Part shown: in pieces, positions 1 through 10,558 of the stretch
Position numbering within the stretch: the stretch's first letter is position 1
How the letters are laid out: each line of letters begins with the position of its first letter
NCBI GenBank assembly: GCA_032690845.1
Contig: CM064417.1
Location: forward strand, 11,438,501 to 11,502,500
Direction of reading: 5' to 3'
Length of the DNA: 64,000 nt
DNA from: Eleusine coracana subsp. coracana
Taxonomy: Eukaryota; Streptophyta; Magnoliopsida; Poales; Poaceae
Made by a program: the position numbers and the translations under genes
The notes under the pieces: generated by a model
The model's database searches: none
Seen by the model: the letters and a program-made list of their open reading frames with translations, nothing else
Told to the model about the DNA's origin: nothing

Positions 1-1314
1 CGCCCGCTTGGCCGGGCACTCGAATGATCGATGTCCAAGCTCAAGGCAGCGGAAACAACGGTACAAAGGCGGCACTCCACAACACGGTGGGAGCTAGAAA
101 AACAATTGAAGCACTAGCCTCAGAGGTCCGTCGGGACGTCTCGACGAGGCCGGGTCATCCGAAACCTGCGGGATCACTTCCGCTCAACCCGCTGTCAACC
201 ATCCTTGTCCGCCACCGCCTTTGGCTTCGATCGGGAACTGCAGCTAAACACAGGCTTGAGGACGATCTTGGGGGACACATAGAAAGTGAAAATGCTAAAA
301 AACATCGAAGGGTCCAACATGTAGAAAGTGATTTAGTATATACCGAATTATCCAAAGCTAATTCCTCTTCTGATCCTCGTGTGCTTGATGCACTTATTTG
401 GTTGTGCAATGAACTCTTGTTTGTGTATATATCTCTATGGAAATCAACTAATGAAATATGCAATTATTCTGCACCGTTGTTATCACGTGATGACGGGTTT
501 GTCTCCTTCCTCAATCTTGGGCTCAAATGCTTCTAATCCTTTTGCTGAACCAAATCTTAACATAATTGATCTTCATCTACGCCATAAACATTCATACTTA
601 TATCATCATTATCCTCGACTGCAACAAGACCTTCTTCGATGCCACTTTTCACAAGTTCAATCTTTTGCAATTCATGTCAACTAATGCATAGTTTCCTAGG
701 TGTATAAGGTACCATACCCTATGGTACATGTGCCCCCTCCCTCCTCGGGGAGACTCATTACTATTGGAAGAAACTTTTTTGTTTTTTAATATTTTCAGCA
801 TCTTATGCTTGACTTATCTGAATTGCGCGATTGTTAGGATCTTGTTCTCAGTACAGTTACGTTTTGGATCTAGATCCTCTGAATTGGTGGTCTAAATTCA
901 GACATGCTACAGTAGCTGGCATTAGTCCCATGTTAGCACTATCCGATCAAAGACGAAGGACTCAGATCCATAGCTACAGGGACAAATGAATAATGATAAA
1001 AGTATGTCGGATACTGTTTAAATAGTGCTTAGCTACAGTAGTAATGCATCAGTTGTTACCTCTCACAAATCACACGAGGGTTCTGGCACCGCCTTGAAGG
1101 ATAACTGTAGGGGCGGTGAGGCTTCCGCCACCGAGAGGCTGAGCTCGAGCCACCTTTGGGACTTGGACCTTCCTGACAGCACAAAGAGCAAGCGGCTTCT
1201 TTAACCTCTTTCACACTTTGAAGATTTTCTTTGGGAAAAAATCAACAAACTTTAGGCATCCATACATAATCAGCATATTTCAGGCAAATGATGCCTTGAT
1301 CCGTGATTTTATGT
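1..1314. other. Unassigned 5' edge region with an open frame at 24-536
   Basis: The longest open frame is 24-536 on the plus strand (170 codons). I recognise no domain in it, and composition shifts from GC-rich (first 250 bases) to AT-rich, which argues against one conserved exon. The rest, to the poly-C tract, contains no convincing ORF. Short GC-rich stretches near 1080-1200 look like fragments of former coding or transposon sequence, but I cannot name them. It could be a decayed transposase or a gene edge cut by the window. Confidence 0.25.
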
Positions 1315-1338
1315 CCCCCCCCCCCCCCCCCCCCCCCC
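1315..1338. repeat. Poly-C homopolymer tract (24 C)
   Basis: This is an uninterrupted run of 24 cytosines in otherwise AT-rich DNA. Similar long G/C runs recur at 3636-3658, 16498-16512, 42405-42417 and 50691-50705. Long homopolymers can also be assembly errors in length. Confidence 0.9.
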
Positions 1339-3484
1339 AGAAAAGTCGTGGCTGGTTTGTATCCAATTTTGTTTTCTTAAAAACTGGTCCTTTGCCATAG
1401 TTTTTAGGAATTGATTTCTAAAGGAAATGGTTGGATTATATATAGATCTTGGTTTCTAAAATAAGGAGATAACTTTTTAGGGTATTTACTATATCATACA
1501 TGACACATATGTAGTAGCACAGAGATATATTATATTCGATAACTCCCTAACATGCATTGTTTACGTAGGTTTATCAAATAAAATAGCAGTTGATGATATA
1601 CCATGTTTGGAACCTTTGTTTTTCTTTTGTTTCAGACTGGTGGTGACACATAGCACATCTTTGTCATGTGCCGCCCCATGCTTGTTGCTGATATCTTGTA
1701 GACGTTCCTCAGATTGCTTGCTTGGATGCCTCTATAATGAATTATAAAATATAACATTGGGATTAGGAGCAAGCCAACATTTTGGATGGAACATAACAAT
1801 GTACTCGAATGTCAACCTGGAGCCTGAATGACAAACAACAGTTTTTATAGCTACAATCGCCAACCTTCCTTGCACACAGACAAACATACACTAGAAGGCA
1901 CATCGTAAATTTCACTGAATATGGTACATACATTCAATGTAAACATGAATTAGACAAGTTATGCTAAGCCATACATATTTAACATGATACATAATCTCAT
2001 ATAAGTAGATGATCATACTACTAATTTACAAGATAGACATCCACTACTTATTTGATCGTTATTGTTAATTATGAAAGAGAGTGAGAGAAAAAGACAATAT
2101 GTCTAAGCATACCGGCCGCTTATCAAGGTGTACTACTCATGGTAACATGTTGTTCCATACATCAAGTTTTTTATCCTCATGCATGTGGTTGTTTGTAAAC
2201 TCCTTATCAAGTTTTTTGAATCTCATATGGTTTAATAATTCTTCAATCCTTTTTCAATAATTTTGCATCTTCTGCATTTATTCCTTCTTCTGTTACACTT
2301 ATTTTGCTTTTTTGTACAACTCTAAGTAGAATTTAAAATTTCAAAAATGACATCAATTGTTTTCCTAAAAAACGCCTTAGGAGTGATCTAGTTTTCATCG
2401 GTGGTTGCTAACCCATTTTGCTTTCAGCTTATTTTTGTTCTTTATGAGCTCTGCTATTTTAATTTATAGATACCTCATTATTATCTTTAAATACCCGCAG
2501 CAACACTCAGAAAATTTCAATTGCTAATGTTAGGAGAATTAACAAAATTTAAATGCATGACTTAATGTATGTAAAGTGATGTTACGTGAATGTGACTACT
2601 ATAGACCGTCTTAATTCACGCGTGGCCGGCTCATCGTTAGGCTTGACCCATCTGGAGCTGCTGCTGCAAGCAGACCACCTAATGTGCAGAGGACACGTGC
2701 TCAAACTAAGGAGTATCCGCCTACCCCATGGTAGAAGAGAGACACCCAATAATGGAAGACAAGCTATCTTAAACAAAAAGGACTTTCTTTGACCACTTTC
2801 TTGAAAAAAGTACATGTATTATCATCCTTTTTTAATACTTTCCCTTTCTTTCTTTCTTTCTTTCTTTGTGCAAGAGGGTTATGAAATCCTGTGGTAAACA
2901 ATTTGGACGGATTGTGTTATTTACCATTGAACTAATGACACCGTTGATACTGATCTGTCCTTTTAATTTTCCAAACTAGACGCTTCCTTGGCTCGGGCAA
3001 GGCCTTCGAGATGATTAACACCATCTTTGGTGTTTGGCAGAGGCATCTAGCATGCTCCGCCTTGGCCTGGGTCAAGTTGCGGAGTTAGGACAACTTAGCA
3101 GTGTGTGTTTTGGGGGTCAGGTCTGAACCATTTTTTGTGTTTGTTATCAAGTGATAAAACTATGTACTTCCACCCCCTCATAGCTTGACTCGTAATGAGG
3201 TGGTGTTTTGTATGGGGCCGGTTTTTTCTCTCTTCAATACAAACATACGCTGCTCTCTTGGTATTCAAGGAAAAAAAATGGCATGCTTCCTAATGCTGTA
3301 CTTGAACCAGTTCTCAGCCTCTTGCAAATTGCAGCTCACACAATTCTTTTCTATTGGAAAAAGGATTGTATGGCAATGCTGATCTTATCTTGCCCGAGTG
3401 ATCAGAAATAGCAGTGCCATGCAACTGATACAATATTTCTCCTGAGTTATGAAACATGTTAAGTCTGGTAGTACTTTAACTCTA
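1339..3484. other. AT-rich intergenic DNA with a (TTTC)n microsatellite
   Basis: No supported gene was seen. A TTTC microsatellite of about six units lies at 2844-2867. The stretch 3330-3480 is part of a segment with a diverged second copy near 16.66-17.28 kb. Short open frames here (for example 2582-2815 minus, 3185-3382 plus) have no recognisable domain and overlap one another in several frames. Confidence 0.5.
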
Positions 3485-3493
3485 TTCTATAAA

Positions 3494-3757
3494 GGCAACA
3501 TATCATATAAGAACTCGTGTGAGAACTATAAGAACTCCAACCAAGATCACAGGATCCTCATCTGATGGCCAGGGATAGAGGTGGGTTATTTTAGTTGGAG
3601 GTTATTTGTAAAATAAGGGATTAGGTGGGATAAGCGGGGGGGGGGGGGGGGGGGGGGGTTAATTGCAAATAATCTGGCCATCGGATGAGGATCCTGTCAT
3701 CTTAGTTGGAGTTCTCATAGTTCTCACATGAAGTCAGTTCTCATATAATACGTTGCC
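3494..3757. mobile_element. Mutator-type MITE with long TIRs and 9-bp TSD
   Basis: The element is bounded by imperfect terminal inverted repeats of about 80 bases: 3494-3573 begins GGCAAC, and the reverse complement of about 3672-3757 ends GTTGCC. It is flanked by an exact 9-bp direct repeat, TTCTATAAA, at 3485-3493 and 3758-3766. A 9-bp target duplication is characteristic of Mutator-like elements. There is no coding capacity. The centre carries a 23-G tract at 3636-3658. Size and structure fit a non-autonomous foldback MITE. Confidence 0.85.
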
Positions 3758-3766
3758 TTCTATAAA

Positions 3767-4316
3767 TTGTCACCAATTCATTCACTAATTATGATCATGA
3801 TAGGCACTTAAATGAAGAAATTTCCTGTGCCTGTGGTAACCCAATTTTCCTGGATCCATTATTTTATATTTTCTGATATTATGTGACTTTTTTTACTGAA
3901 ATAAATAGTACTTGATTACTGGTATGCGGTGATTGATTTTTTTTTCTACTATGTTCAACTATTGAGTATTCTCTTGTCATTGACACTCGTTGTTTGCTTG
4001 AATACATGTTGCAGTGATTCTGTTCAAGTTATCATAGGAATATCACTACATTTTCCACGTATTGAATAAATTGGTAACTTGTGTGTTTCTTGTCATGGAG
4101 CCAAAGCTTGGCAACAATATGATTGTGACATTTGTTGGGACAGTGTGCATGGAGGATTTCGTAAGTGTGAGATGTGCTGCGAAAGTGAGGACACATGAAT
4201 CATGATGTTTAGGTCTAGTAGTCCATTTTAGTTTACTGTAGTTGAACCTTAAACAATGTTTTTTCTTCGGTGTGCACTGATCGAGGGATAACTCTAGTGC
4301 TTGGTCTTATATGCAG
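3767..4316. other. AT-rich DNA, possible intron or flank of the MED21-like exon
   Basis: No open frame of note was seen. The first 200 bases belong to the segment that is also present, diverged and rearranged, at 17.08-17.28 kb. The sequence immediately before 4317 reads as a plausible 3' splice site (ATGCAG). Confidence 0.4.
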
Positions 4317-4388
4317 TTTGATGCTCTTGTTGCTGCTTTTCCACTGCCATCAGAAGAGGATCACCTGAAAATAATCCAAGAGCTTCAG
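4317..4388 (+). pseudogene. MED21: Orphan exon resembling Mediator subunit 21 (MED21)
   Basis: The 72-base stretch is open in one frame, starts after an AG acceptor and ends at CAG followed by a GT donor. It encodes 24 residues starting FDALVAAFPLPSEEDHLK. From memory this matches the conserved segment following the AAKK motif in plant MED21, the Mediator middle-module subunit that dimerises with MED7. The exons before and after (N-terminal helix; C-terminal coiled coil with AENE...ELQKQ) are not seen nearby. It is therefore best read as a gene fragment: a relic, or an exon carried in by a transposon. The assignment rests on a short match. Confidence 0.5.
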
Positions 4389-5262
4389 GTTCGTATAATC
4401 AAATGAATTTGTTAGTCATTACATTTTATGTCTGTACATAAAACACTTGCAACTAAGTTGGGAATACACTTAAAATACTAGTGCAAATTATTTAGAATCT
4501 GCAAATATAGTTGCTTTGCTCACTCAATGCTCTATTTAGTTAGAGACCTTAGACCTTAGACCTGACCGCACTCATGATACTCTAAATCCATCCTCTAAAA
4601 GGAATATTCTCTCCTAGTCAGCAACATTCTTTACTCTATACCTATTTTTCCCGCACCCATCATACTCTATATCTCATCCTGTATCCTAACTACCCCTCTG
4701 TGAGACCCACACGTTAGCCTCTCCCCTCTCTCTCTTTCCTCCCTCCCCAATCTCTCTCTCTCTCCCTCTCTCTTCTCTTCTTCCTTTGCCATAGAGGGAG
4801 CTCCTTGCCACTGCCGTCGGGACCAGCCTCCACCACCACGTGCACCACTGTCGTGCATGTCCTCCTCCTCCACCTTGCGCGCTGCCGTGACCCTCCTCCT
4901 CCTCCCCTGCACGCCCTGCCGCGCCCCTCCTCCTCCTCCCCCCCCCCCCCCTCCCGTGAGCCGCCGACATGCCCCTCCTCTAGCTCCGACACCATGGAGG
5001 TTGTTGGGACAAAGACGCACAGGTGCACGGGACCTGCACCATGCCGTGGATAGCGTTTCCTGCACAACGCTAGATTTGGAGGATGGGGTCATGGCCCTCT
5101 GATTTACCAGAGCCATCCAGTAGCCGGTGCACTGGATTTTACACTAAATGCGTACTGGAGGCCTTTTTACCGTGCACCGATGCGGACAGTCTTAGTCTTG
5201 GCCCATCGTACGTAGAGATTAAGGGAGTAATCCAAAGCATAGACATGGTGTCTACGCCGTAG
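4389..5262. other. Low-complexity, pyrimidine-rich region without a supported gene
   Basis: The stretch 4690-4960 is a CT/CCT-rich low-complexity tract with a poly-C run near 4940. It produces several overlapping open frames on both strands (4667-5116 minus, 4805-5053 plus) rich in Gly/Arg or Pro; these are composition artefacts. The ends near 4548 and 5195 are weakly complementary, as in a decayed non-autonomous DNA element, but I could not define TIRs or a TSD. Confidence 0.5.
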
Positions 5263-5264
5263 GC

Positions 5265-5639
5265 TGCCTTTGTTTATCATGTAGTCCACGGATTACTAGA
5301 GGTAGGCAGTAGGTGGTGACAGCCCCATCTGTCCTTTGAAATCCTCCACGTTCGGCTACGCAGTAAGCTATTGGCCGGAATCGCACTGTAGATGCAGGGG
5401 AAAACCGGATGCCCAATGCAAGCAGCTTAGTGTCAGACTTACTCTGATTAGAACTCTTTTACCAATCAGAATCCTCTCTACCCAATGCCATAGTTATCTT
5501 AGTGCCCTTGGATGACTAGAATAGATTTACACACATGTTCCCTGTGAATTTGATACCCTTGGAATACTCCAGAGGTGAAGTGCTATAGCGGTATCTGTGT
5601 GCTTGTGGATTCATCTGCATTCGTTAAAAATACCAACAA
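5265..5639 (+). repeat. Decayed Athila-family LTR remnant
   Basis: The stretch 5295-5350 (core GGTAGGCAGTAGGTGGTGAC) matches the reverse complement of the Athila-2 LTR at about 56190-56260. The part 5535-5639 (GGAATACTCC..., ending CCAACA) matches in layout the ends of the Athila-1 LTRs at 20720-20799. It therefore looks like the R/U5 part of an old LTR in plus orientation, ending at 5639. No primer-binding site follows; a LINE fragment starts at once. Confidence 0.6.
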
Positions 5640-6384
5640 TGTTACAAAAGGATAACGACATCGATGAAATTGTTAGGCATAAAATTTTAGCCGGCTGATT
5701 GAAATGGCATCAAATTTCTGGCGTCCTTTGCGACAAGAGTATGCCACAAGAGCTAAAAGGTAAATTCTATAGGATGACAATTTATCCCGCGATGTTATAC
5801 GATGTTGAGTGTTGGTGTATGAAAAGGCGACACATTCAATAATTGAATGTAGCAAAGATGCGTATGTTGTGTTGGTTTTGTGGACATGCAAGAAGAGATC
5901 GAGTACGGAATGAAGATATCTGGGACAAAATAGAGGTGGCACATATCGAGGATAAATTGGTTCAACATCGGTTGAGATGGTTTGGATATGTTCAACAGAG
6001 GCCTCCGGAGTCGTCAGTGCGTAGTGGGGTTCTAAAGTGAGATGCTAATGTTAAGAGAGGTAGAGGCCGACCTAACTTGACTTGGAATGAGTCGGTTAAA
6101 AGAGATTTGAAGGAGTGGAATATCCCTAAGGAGCTAGCAATGGATAGGAGCGCTTGAAAATTAGCAATAGGCGTGCCAGAACCGGGATCCTTTTTTTTTT
6201 CCTTCTTGCTTGCACATTTTTTTCTTTTAGCTTTTGTTCCTTTTGTCTCTCCTTTTTTAGGTTCCTTTTCTTTCTTTTGGCTTTTGTTCGTTCGTCTCCT
6301 TTTTTTTTTGGGTTTCTTTGGGTTTCATCTCTACCCTATCCTAACTTGTTTGGGATAAAAAGACTTTATTGTTGTTGTTGTTGC
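5640..6384 (+). mobile_element. 5'-truncated LINE (RTE-like) 3' end with (TTG)n tail
   Basis: Coding remnants of the C-terminal part of a LINE reverse-transcriptase polyprotein run from about 5640 to 6180. They include the open frame 5843-6040, with residues such as QHRLRWFGYVQQRPPE and NEDIWDKIEVAHIEDKLVQ, followed after a TGA by further readable codons. A T-rich 3' untranslated stretch ends in the trinucleotide array TTGTTG... at 6369-6384. That is the kind of tail made by RTE-clade LINEs, which end in short microsatellites instead of poly-A. The 5' part, with endonuclease and catalytic palm, is missing: a typical 5' truncation. Non-functional. Confidence 0.75.
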
Positions 6385-6963
6385 TTCTCCTTCCTAGAGC
6401 TACAAAGAGGAGTTTTCTTGGTTGGAAACTGCCAATTGTTTTATTAGAAGATGATTATTTATAGACTGAATGGTAAGTTTGGTATGCAATCTAGTAAGAG
6501 CAGATAGGAAGAGCATCGTTGTTCTGATGTTTAGCCTACGGATTCGTGTATATATTGTTGAAATGTTTACTAAACTTAGTACGTCAAATTGTACATATCA
6601 TGGGTAGAATGTATAGACACATTTTTGTGTGGATGCAATGGAGAAAAATAGGCATTTCTGGTGCATTTTTTTATTTCTCATTAGAGACAGGGAATTGCTG
6701 TTGAAATGTGTGTCGATTACATAGCAATAGAGACGGACTATAGGCAGTCGTCACTAGAAATAGTGATGGGTTTTATATGCCGCCAGTATAAGCTATATTT
6801 ACCCGTCTATACAAAAACAACGACGGTTGAACCGTCTGTATAGACATTAGTGACAGGTTTTGGCACCGTCGCTGGACTGTTGGGTTGTGGTGACGATGAA
6901 ATTCTCGTCTCTATAAGTCTACTTTCAGAGACGAAAAAAGTGTGGAGGAATGAAATACGTCTC
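6385..6963. other. Intergenic DNA with transposon-like inverted GC motifs
   Basis: No gene was seen. The stretch 6720-6963 contains short alternating motifs (GACGG..., CCGTC...) resembling subterminal repeats of another CACTA-type element. A possible outer element would include the CACTA insertion that follows and end near 8250 (GTAGTG), but its ends and TSD do not agree well, so I do not define it. Confidence 0.4.
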
Positions 6964-6966
6964 TAA

Positions 6967-8201
6967 CACTACAACAAAAATGGTTCTTAGCAGTGCCAGG
7001 AAAAATACTTTAGCGGTGCGTTCCAAATTGAACCGTCACTATAAATAGAAACACATTTCTACCGAGGGATACAGAAGACAACCGTAGTTAAAAAATAATT
7101 TTTAGCGGCGGTCGGAGAAGTCACCCATCGCTAAAAATAGTCACCATTTTTAGCGGCGGTCATAGAAGCGAACCGCCGCTAAAAATATATTTTTAGCGGC
7201 GGTCGGAGAAGTCGACCGTCGCTAAAAATCTACTTTTAGCGATGGATAACAAGCTGACCCGTCGCTAAAAATAGCATGCCACGTCATCGATTCATGGCTC
7301 TCTCCCTCAACCAATCATAGCTTTACGCATAGATTGTGTGTTTGTTTTAATCTCTCACGTTCACTCCCTCTCCCACACCCTCTCTCTCTCCCTCTCTCTC
7401 CCACACCCTCTCTCCCTCCCTCTATCTAACCGAGGCGGATCTCCGGCGCCGTCCCTCCTCCGGCGCCCCCGTCCTCCGACGCCACCCCTCCTCTAGCGCG
7501 CTGTTGTCGAGGGTGCCGCCGCTCCCCGGACCGCGGCCCCTCTCCGCCGTCGAGGGCACCGGCCCTCCTCTAGCGCGCCGTTGTCGAGGGCGCCACCGCT
7601 CCCTAGACCGCAGCCCCTCTCCGCCGTCGAGGGCGCCACCCCTCCTCCAGCGCGCCGCCGTCGAGGGCGCCATCGCTCCCTCGACCGCGGCCCCTCTCCG
7701 CCGTCGAGAGCGCCACCCCTCCTCCAGCGCGCCGCCGTCGAGGACGCCGCCTCTCCCTGGACCACGGCCCCTCTCCGTCGTCGAGGGCGCCGCCGCTCTC
7801 CCGCCTCCCCCATCAAGCAAACCGCCGCTCCTCGTCCTCAGGGCGGCTGGATCTGGTCTTGGGGGCGGTGGCGGTGGCCGGATCTGGTCTCTAGGGCGGC
7901 GTCGGCAACCGGATCTGGCCTCTAGGGCAGCGTCGACGGCAGATGCTCAAGCGGGCCTGGTGGCCCGGCCGAGCCAGGTCGAGGCGCGGGTGCATTTTTT
8001 TATTTTTTTATTAAACCCGTAGCAGCGGGTGATATTGTTACCCGCCGCTACAATATGATTTTCACCGGCGGTTCGTTTCTTCCCCGGATTACACGCCGTA
8101 AAAGATTTCGACTTTTAGCTGTGTTTTCGTAGCGACGGGCTGGTTGGCCCGCCGCTATAGCCCATCTTAGCCCATCGCTAAAAGCCTTTTTTGTTGTAGT
8201 G
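6967..8201. mobile_element. Non-autonomous CACTA (En/Spm) element, CACTA-1
   Basis: The element starts CACTACAACAAAAA and ends in the reverse complement TTTTTTGTTGTAGTG. It is flanked by the 3-bp direct repeat TAA (6964-6966 and 8202-8204), the standard CACTA target duplication. Subterminal arrays of AGCGGCGGTC and its complement followed by TAAAAAT lie at 7090-7270 and 8020-8190; these are the presumptive transposase-binding repeats. There is no transposase ORF. The interior is extremely GC-rich with a 77-bp minisatellite. Open frames within it (for example 7504-8022) are compositional, though a captured host fragment cannot be excluded. Confidence 0.9.
7487..7795. repeat. 77-bp GC-rich minisatellite inside CACTA-1
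   Basis: The phrase CCTCCTC[TC]AGCGCGC recurs at 7487, 7564, 7641 and 7718, i.e. exactly every 77 bases for about four units. Because 77 is not a multiple of three, the array shifts frame each unit. This explains the similar open frames in all registers on both strands and argues against a protein. A CT-rich microsatellite at 7373-7430 precedes it. Confidence 0.85.
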
Positions 8202-8204
8202 TAA

Positions 8205-8611
8205 TGTAGTTAGATCCCCATCTCTATTGACCTGATTTAACGTAGTGGGTGTCCATTCTGGTCCTGGCACTAAAGATGAATCGGATGGACGAGGCTCTTG
8301 GGGAAGAATAGGGAGGCATCGTCAAAGCAATGTGGGCCATCGGAAACACTTGTTAATATGGGCGTCAGAGCAGTGTGAGAAATGAATCAAAGGAATGGAC
8401 AAATTTTGGATTTCTGGGGTGAGAGCTACTTGATGATATGGTGGAAGGTGCCAGACAGATGAAATGCACTTCAAACAAGGAGGTAAATGTGAAATGTACC
8501 AGATGAAGGGGTATAGAAACATCTAGTCCCTTCGACCAAACAGATGGTTTCCAGGTTTCCAACAACTAGGCTATTTTCACCTTATATGCTTAGTGAAGTC
8601 ATGGAGCTCAA
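8205..8611. other. Intergenic spacer between CACTA-1 and Copia-1
   Basis: I see no gene, RNA or defined element in this stretch. It carries the left copy of the imperfect Copia-1 target duplication at its end (CTCAA, 8607-8611). Confidence 0.5.
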
Positions 8612-9547
8612 TGTTAAGTAATTAAGCAATTTCATGTTAAATTTAATCCATATTAATCGCAGCATGTGTATGATCACAATTTTCACAAAGCCGGAATTAC
8701 TAGTTAAGGTCGCAACAAAACTAGTAAATACGAGAAGGATGAGAGTGTACCCTACGGATGGACCAGTGTCGGGGGTACCGGCGGCTCCATTCGCACCAGC
8801 TATGATACATTTCTTGAAGTAGTCGATCACTAGTTGATGCAGGAAGAGGTCGATGCAGTGCAATCCCTCGAACAACTCCTAGGGTGCGCGCGCTGGGAAG
8901 ACGTGAGCAGTCGCACCGTCAAGCGCTCCTTAAAAACCTGATTGCCCGCACCACCCGAGCAGGTGTCACCTTGCGGGAAAGGTTCCGGAGGCCTGCTCTC
9001 CCGAAGCTCCGTGCGCGCGGATCGCCGAGACGGGGAAGGCTCGGAAGGCAACTCGAGAGGAAGATGGAAGTTCATGGCAAACCAGGGTAACCTTTGTGCG
9101 AGGCTAGGGGGAGCTTATATACTGGTTGCTGGGTTAATGAAAATAATGGGTCCGCAATCAACACCGTAATAGAAGAAATAAATGTCATTAATTCCTTTGC
9201 GTAACGGGCATATTAATCACACGACCGTTTCCAAATAAAACAATCCTAACCAGCCAGACTCGACTCGACTAGACACGACATGACACGCACGCAGCAGCTA
9301 GCCAGCCGTGCCTCATCACATCATGTCACATCACGCACGCATGCACGCACGCCCGCCCACCCCGGCACGCTCGCCCTTGGCCTCTCTCAACTTCTCTAGG
9401 GGACATACTGTAATTTCAGCTAATAAGTTGAGAGATTTAATGATAGGAATCCCATATGGGACTAAATCAATACAAAATTAAATATGGGCCTAGACTTATT
9501 AGAATTAATAGGAATAATATGGGCTTAAAGGCCCATAATATTCAACA
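8612..9547 (-). repeat. Copia-1 3' LTR
   Basis: This is the 936-base left copy of the LTR pair, TG...CA bounded on the minus strand. Its inner edge is preceded on the minus strand by a purine tract GGTGGGGA (9548-9556), the likely polypurine tract. Open frames inside it are non-coding shadows. Confidence 0.85.
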
Positions 9548-10087
9548 ATCCCCACCAAGTCTAGTGCTCATAAAAAATGCTCTCAGAAAATTCCTCTTGT
9601 TTGATATATCAGTGTTTCGATGGAGACTGTTAAGTTGAACATCCACCTAGAACAAGGGTTACGCCTTTTCACAACTGACCAATGGACTATGCCTTGAATT
9701 GACAGCTTTGTGCGAAAGAAGGTTTCACCCAAGTCCTTTACTGATACAAGGTTGCCATGAGCATCCCCTCTGGTTGGAGCATATAAGTCGTACTCCAGGC
9801 CCTTTCATGAGTATCTAGAAATTCCCACCATTTCACGAACTATGACTAGAAGTCGGACTCATATAGGTGCATTCCTTAGGAGATATCCTGTAGGCTGATA
9901 TCTCTACTTCTCATAAGCCATTGGAACACATTAAGGTAAAACCAGCCTACCATACAGTATAGGAAAGAAGTACATCTGAGATGGACCAGTATAGGGTCTT
10001 TCCACTTGAACTAGTTCCAGCTTGTTTCGCCATTCCACTTCACGGGATCTCCGATCACGTGGAATGAGTTGCCACTGAAACAGTCCA
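9548..10087 (-). other. Copia-1 3' untranslated internal region
   Basis: The spacer between the RNase H stop and the 3' LTR contains no supported ORF. The polypurine tract lies at its LTR end. Confidence 0.6.
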
Positions 10088-10519
10088 TCAGGTGGATCTC
10101 ACGCCCATCTCACTCGATGAGCTATCTATCACGTTACATGACAACCCCTTTGTAAATTGATCTGCCAAATTTTTAGACGTATGGACATAGTCCAACGCTA
10201 TTACTCCAGAGTTTCTCATCTTCCTGTCAGATTTCAACCGCCTGTTGACATGCCTAGAAGGATTCATGTTATCCTTAGAGCTGTTCACCTTGACTATCAC
10301 AATTTGGTTGTCACAGTTCATCGAGATAGCTAGTATAGGTTTTTCAACCACCAGTAAATCCATAAGGAAATCACGAAGCCATTTAGCCTCAATACTAGCA
10401 GTGTCTAATGCTGTTAATTCTGCTTCCATGGTTGACCTCGTTAAGATGGCCTGCTTGCAAGACTTCCAGGAAACAGCGCCACCTCCGAGTAGAAACACAT
10501 AACCACTCATGGCATACAT
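10088..10519 (-). pseudogene. Copia-1 RNase H domain
   Basis: The minus-strand frame encodes the typical C-terminal Copia RNase H: a start like [20 protein letters not shown], then [24 protein letters not shown], and an end with [10 protein letters not shown]. In Copia elements this domain degrades the RNA of the RNA/DNA hybrid during reverse transcription. It is separated from RT by stops around 10520-10560. Confidence 0.85.
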
Positions 10520-10558
10520 CTCATCAACATCAGATATCTAGTTGGCATCACAATAACC

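Noticed and set aside
4667..5116. Long Gly/Arg-rich and Pro-rich open frames on both strands
   Set aside because: They come from CT/CCT low-complexity DNA; every frame is open and none has domain-like sequence.
4548..5205. A DNA transposon with ends TTAGACCTGACCGCA / GACTGTCC
   Set aside because: Inverted similarity is too short and imperfect and no target duplication was found.
7422..8022. Overlapping open frames of 107-172 codons in the CACTA-1 interior
   Set aside because: They follow from the 77-bp GC minisatellite, which changes frame each unit; equally long frames exist on the other strand.
6751..8253. An outer CACTA element enclosing CACTA-1
   Set aside because: CACTAG at 6751 and GTAGTG near 8250 could be ends, but terminal similarity is weak and the flanking trinucleotides differ.
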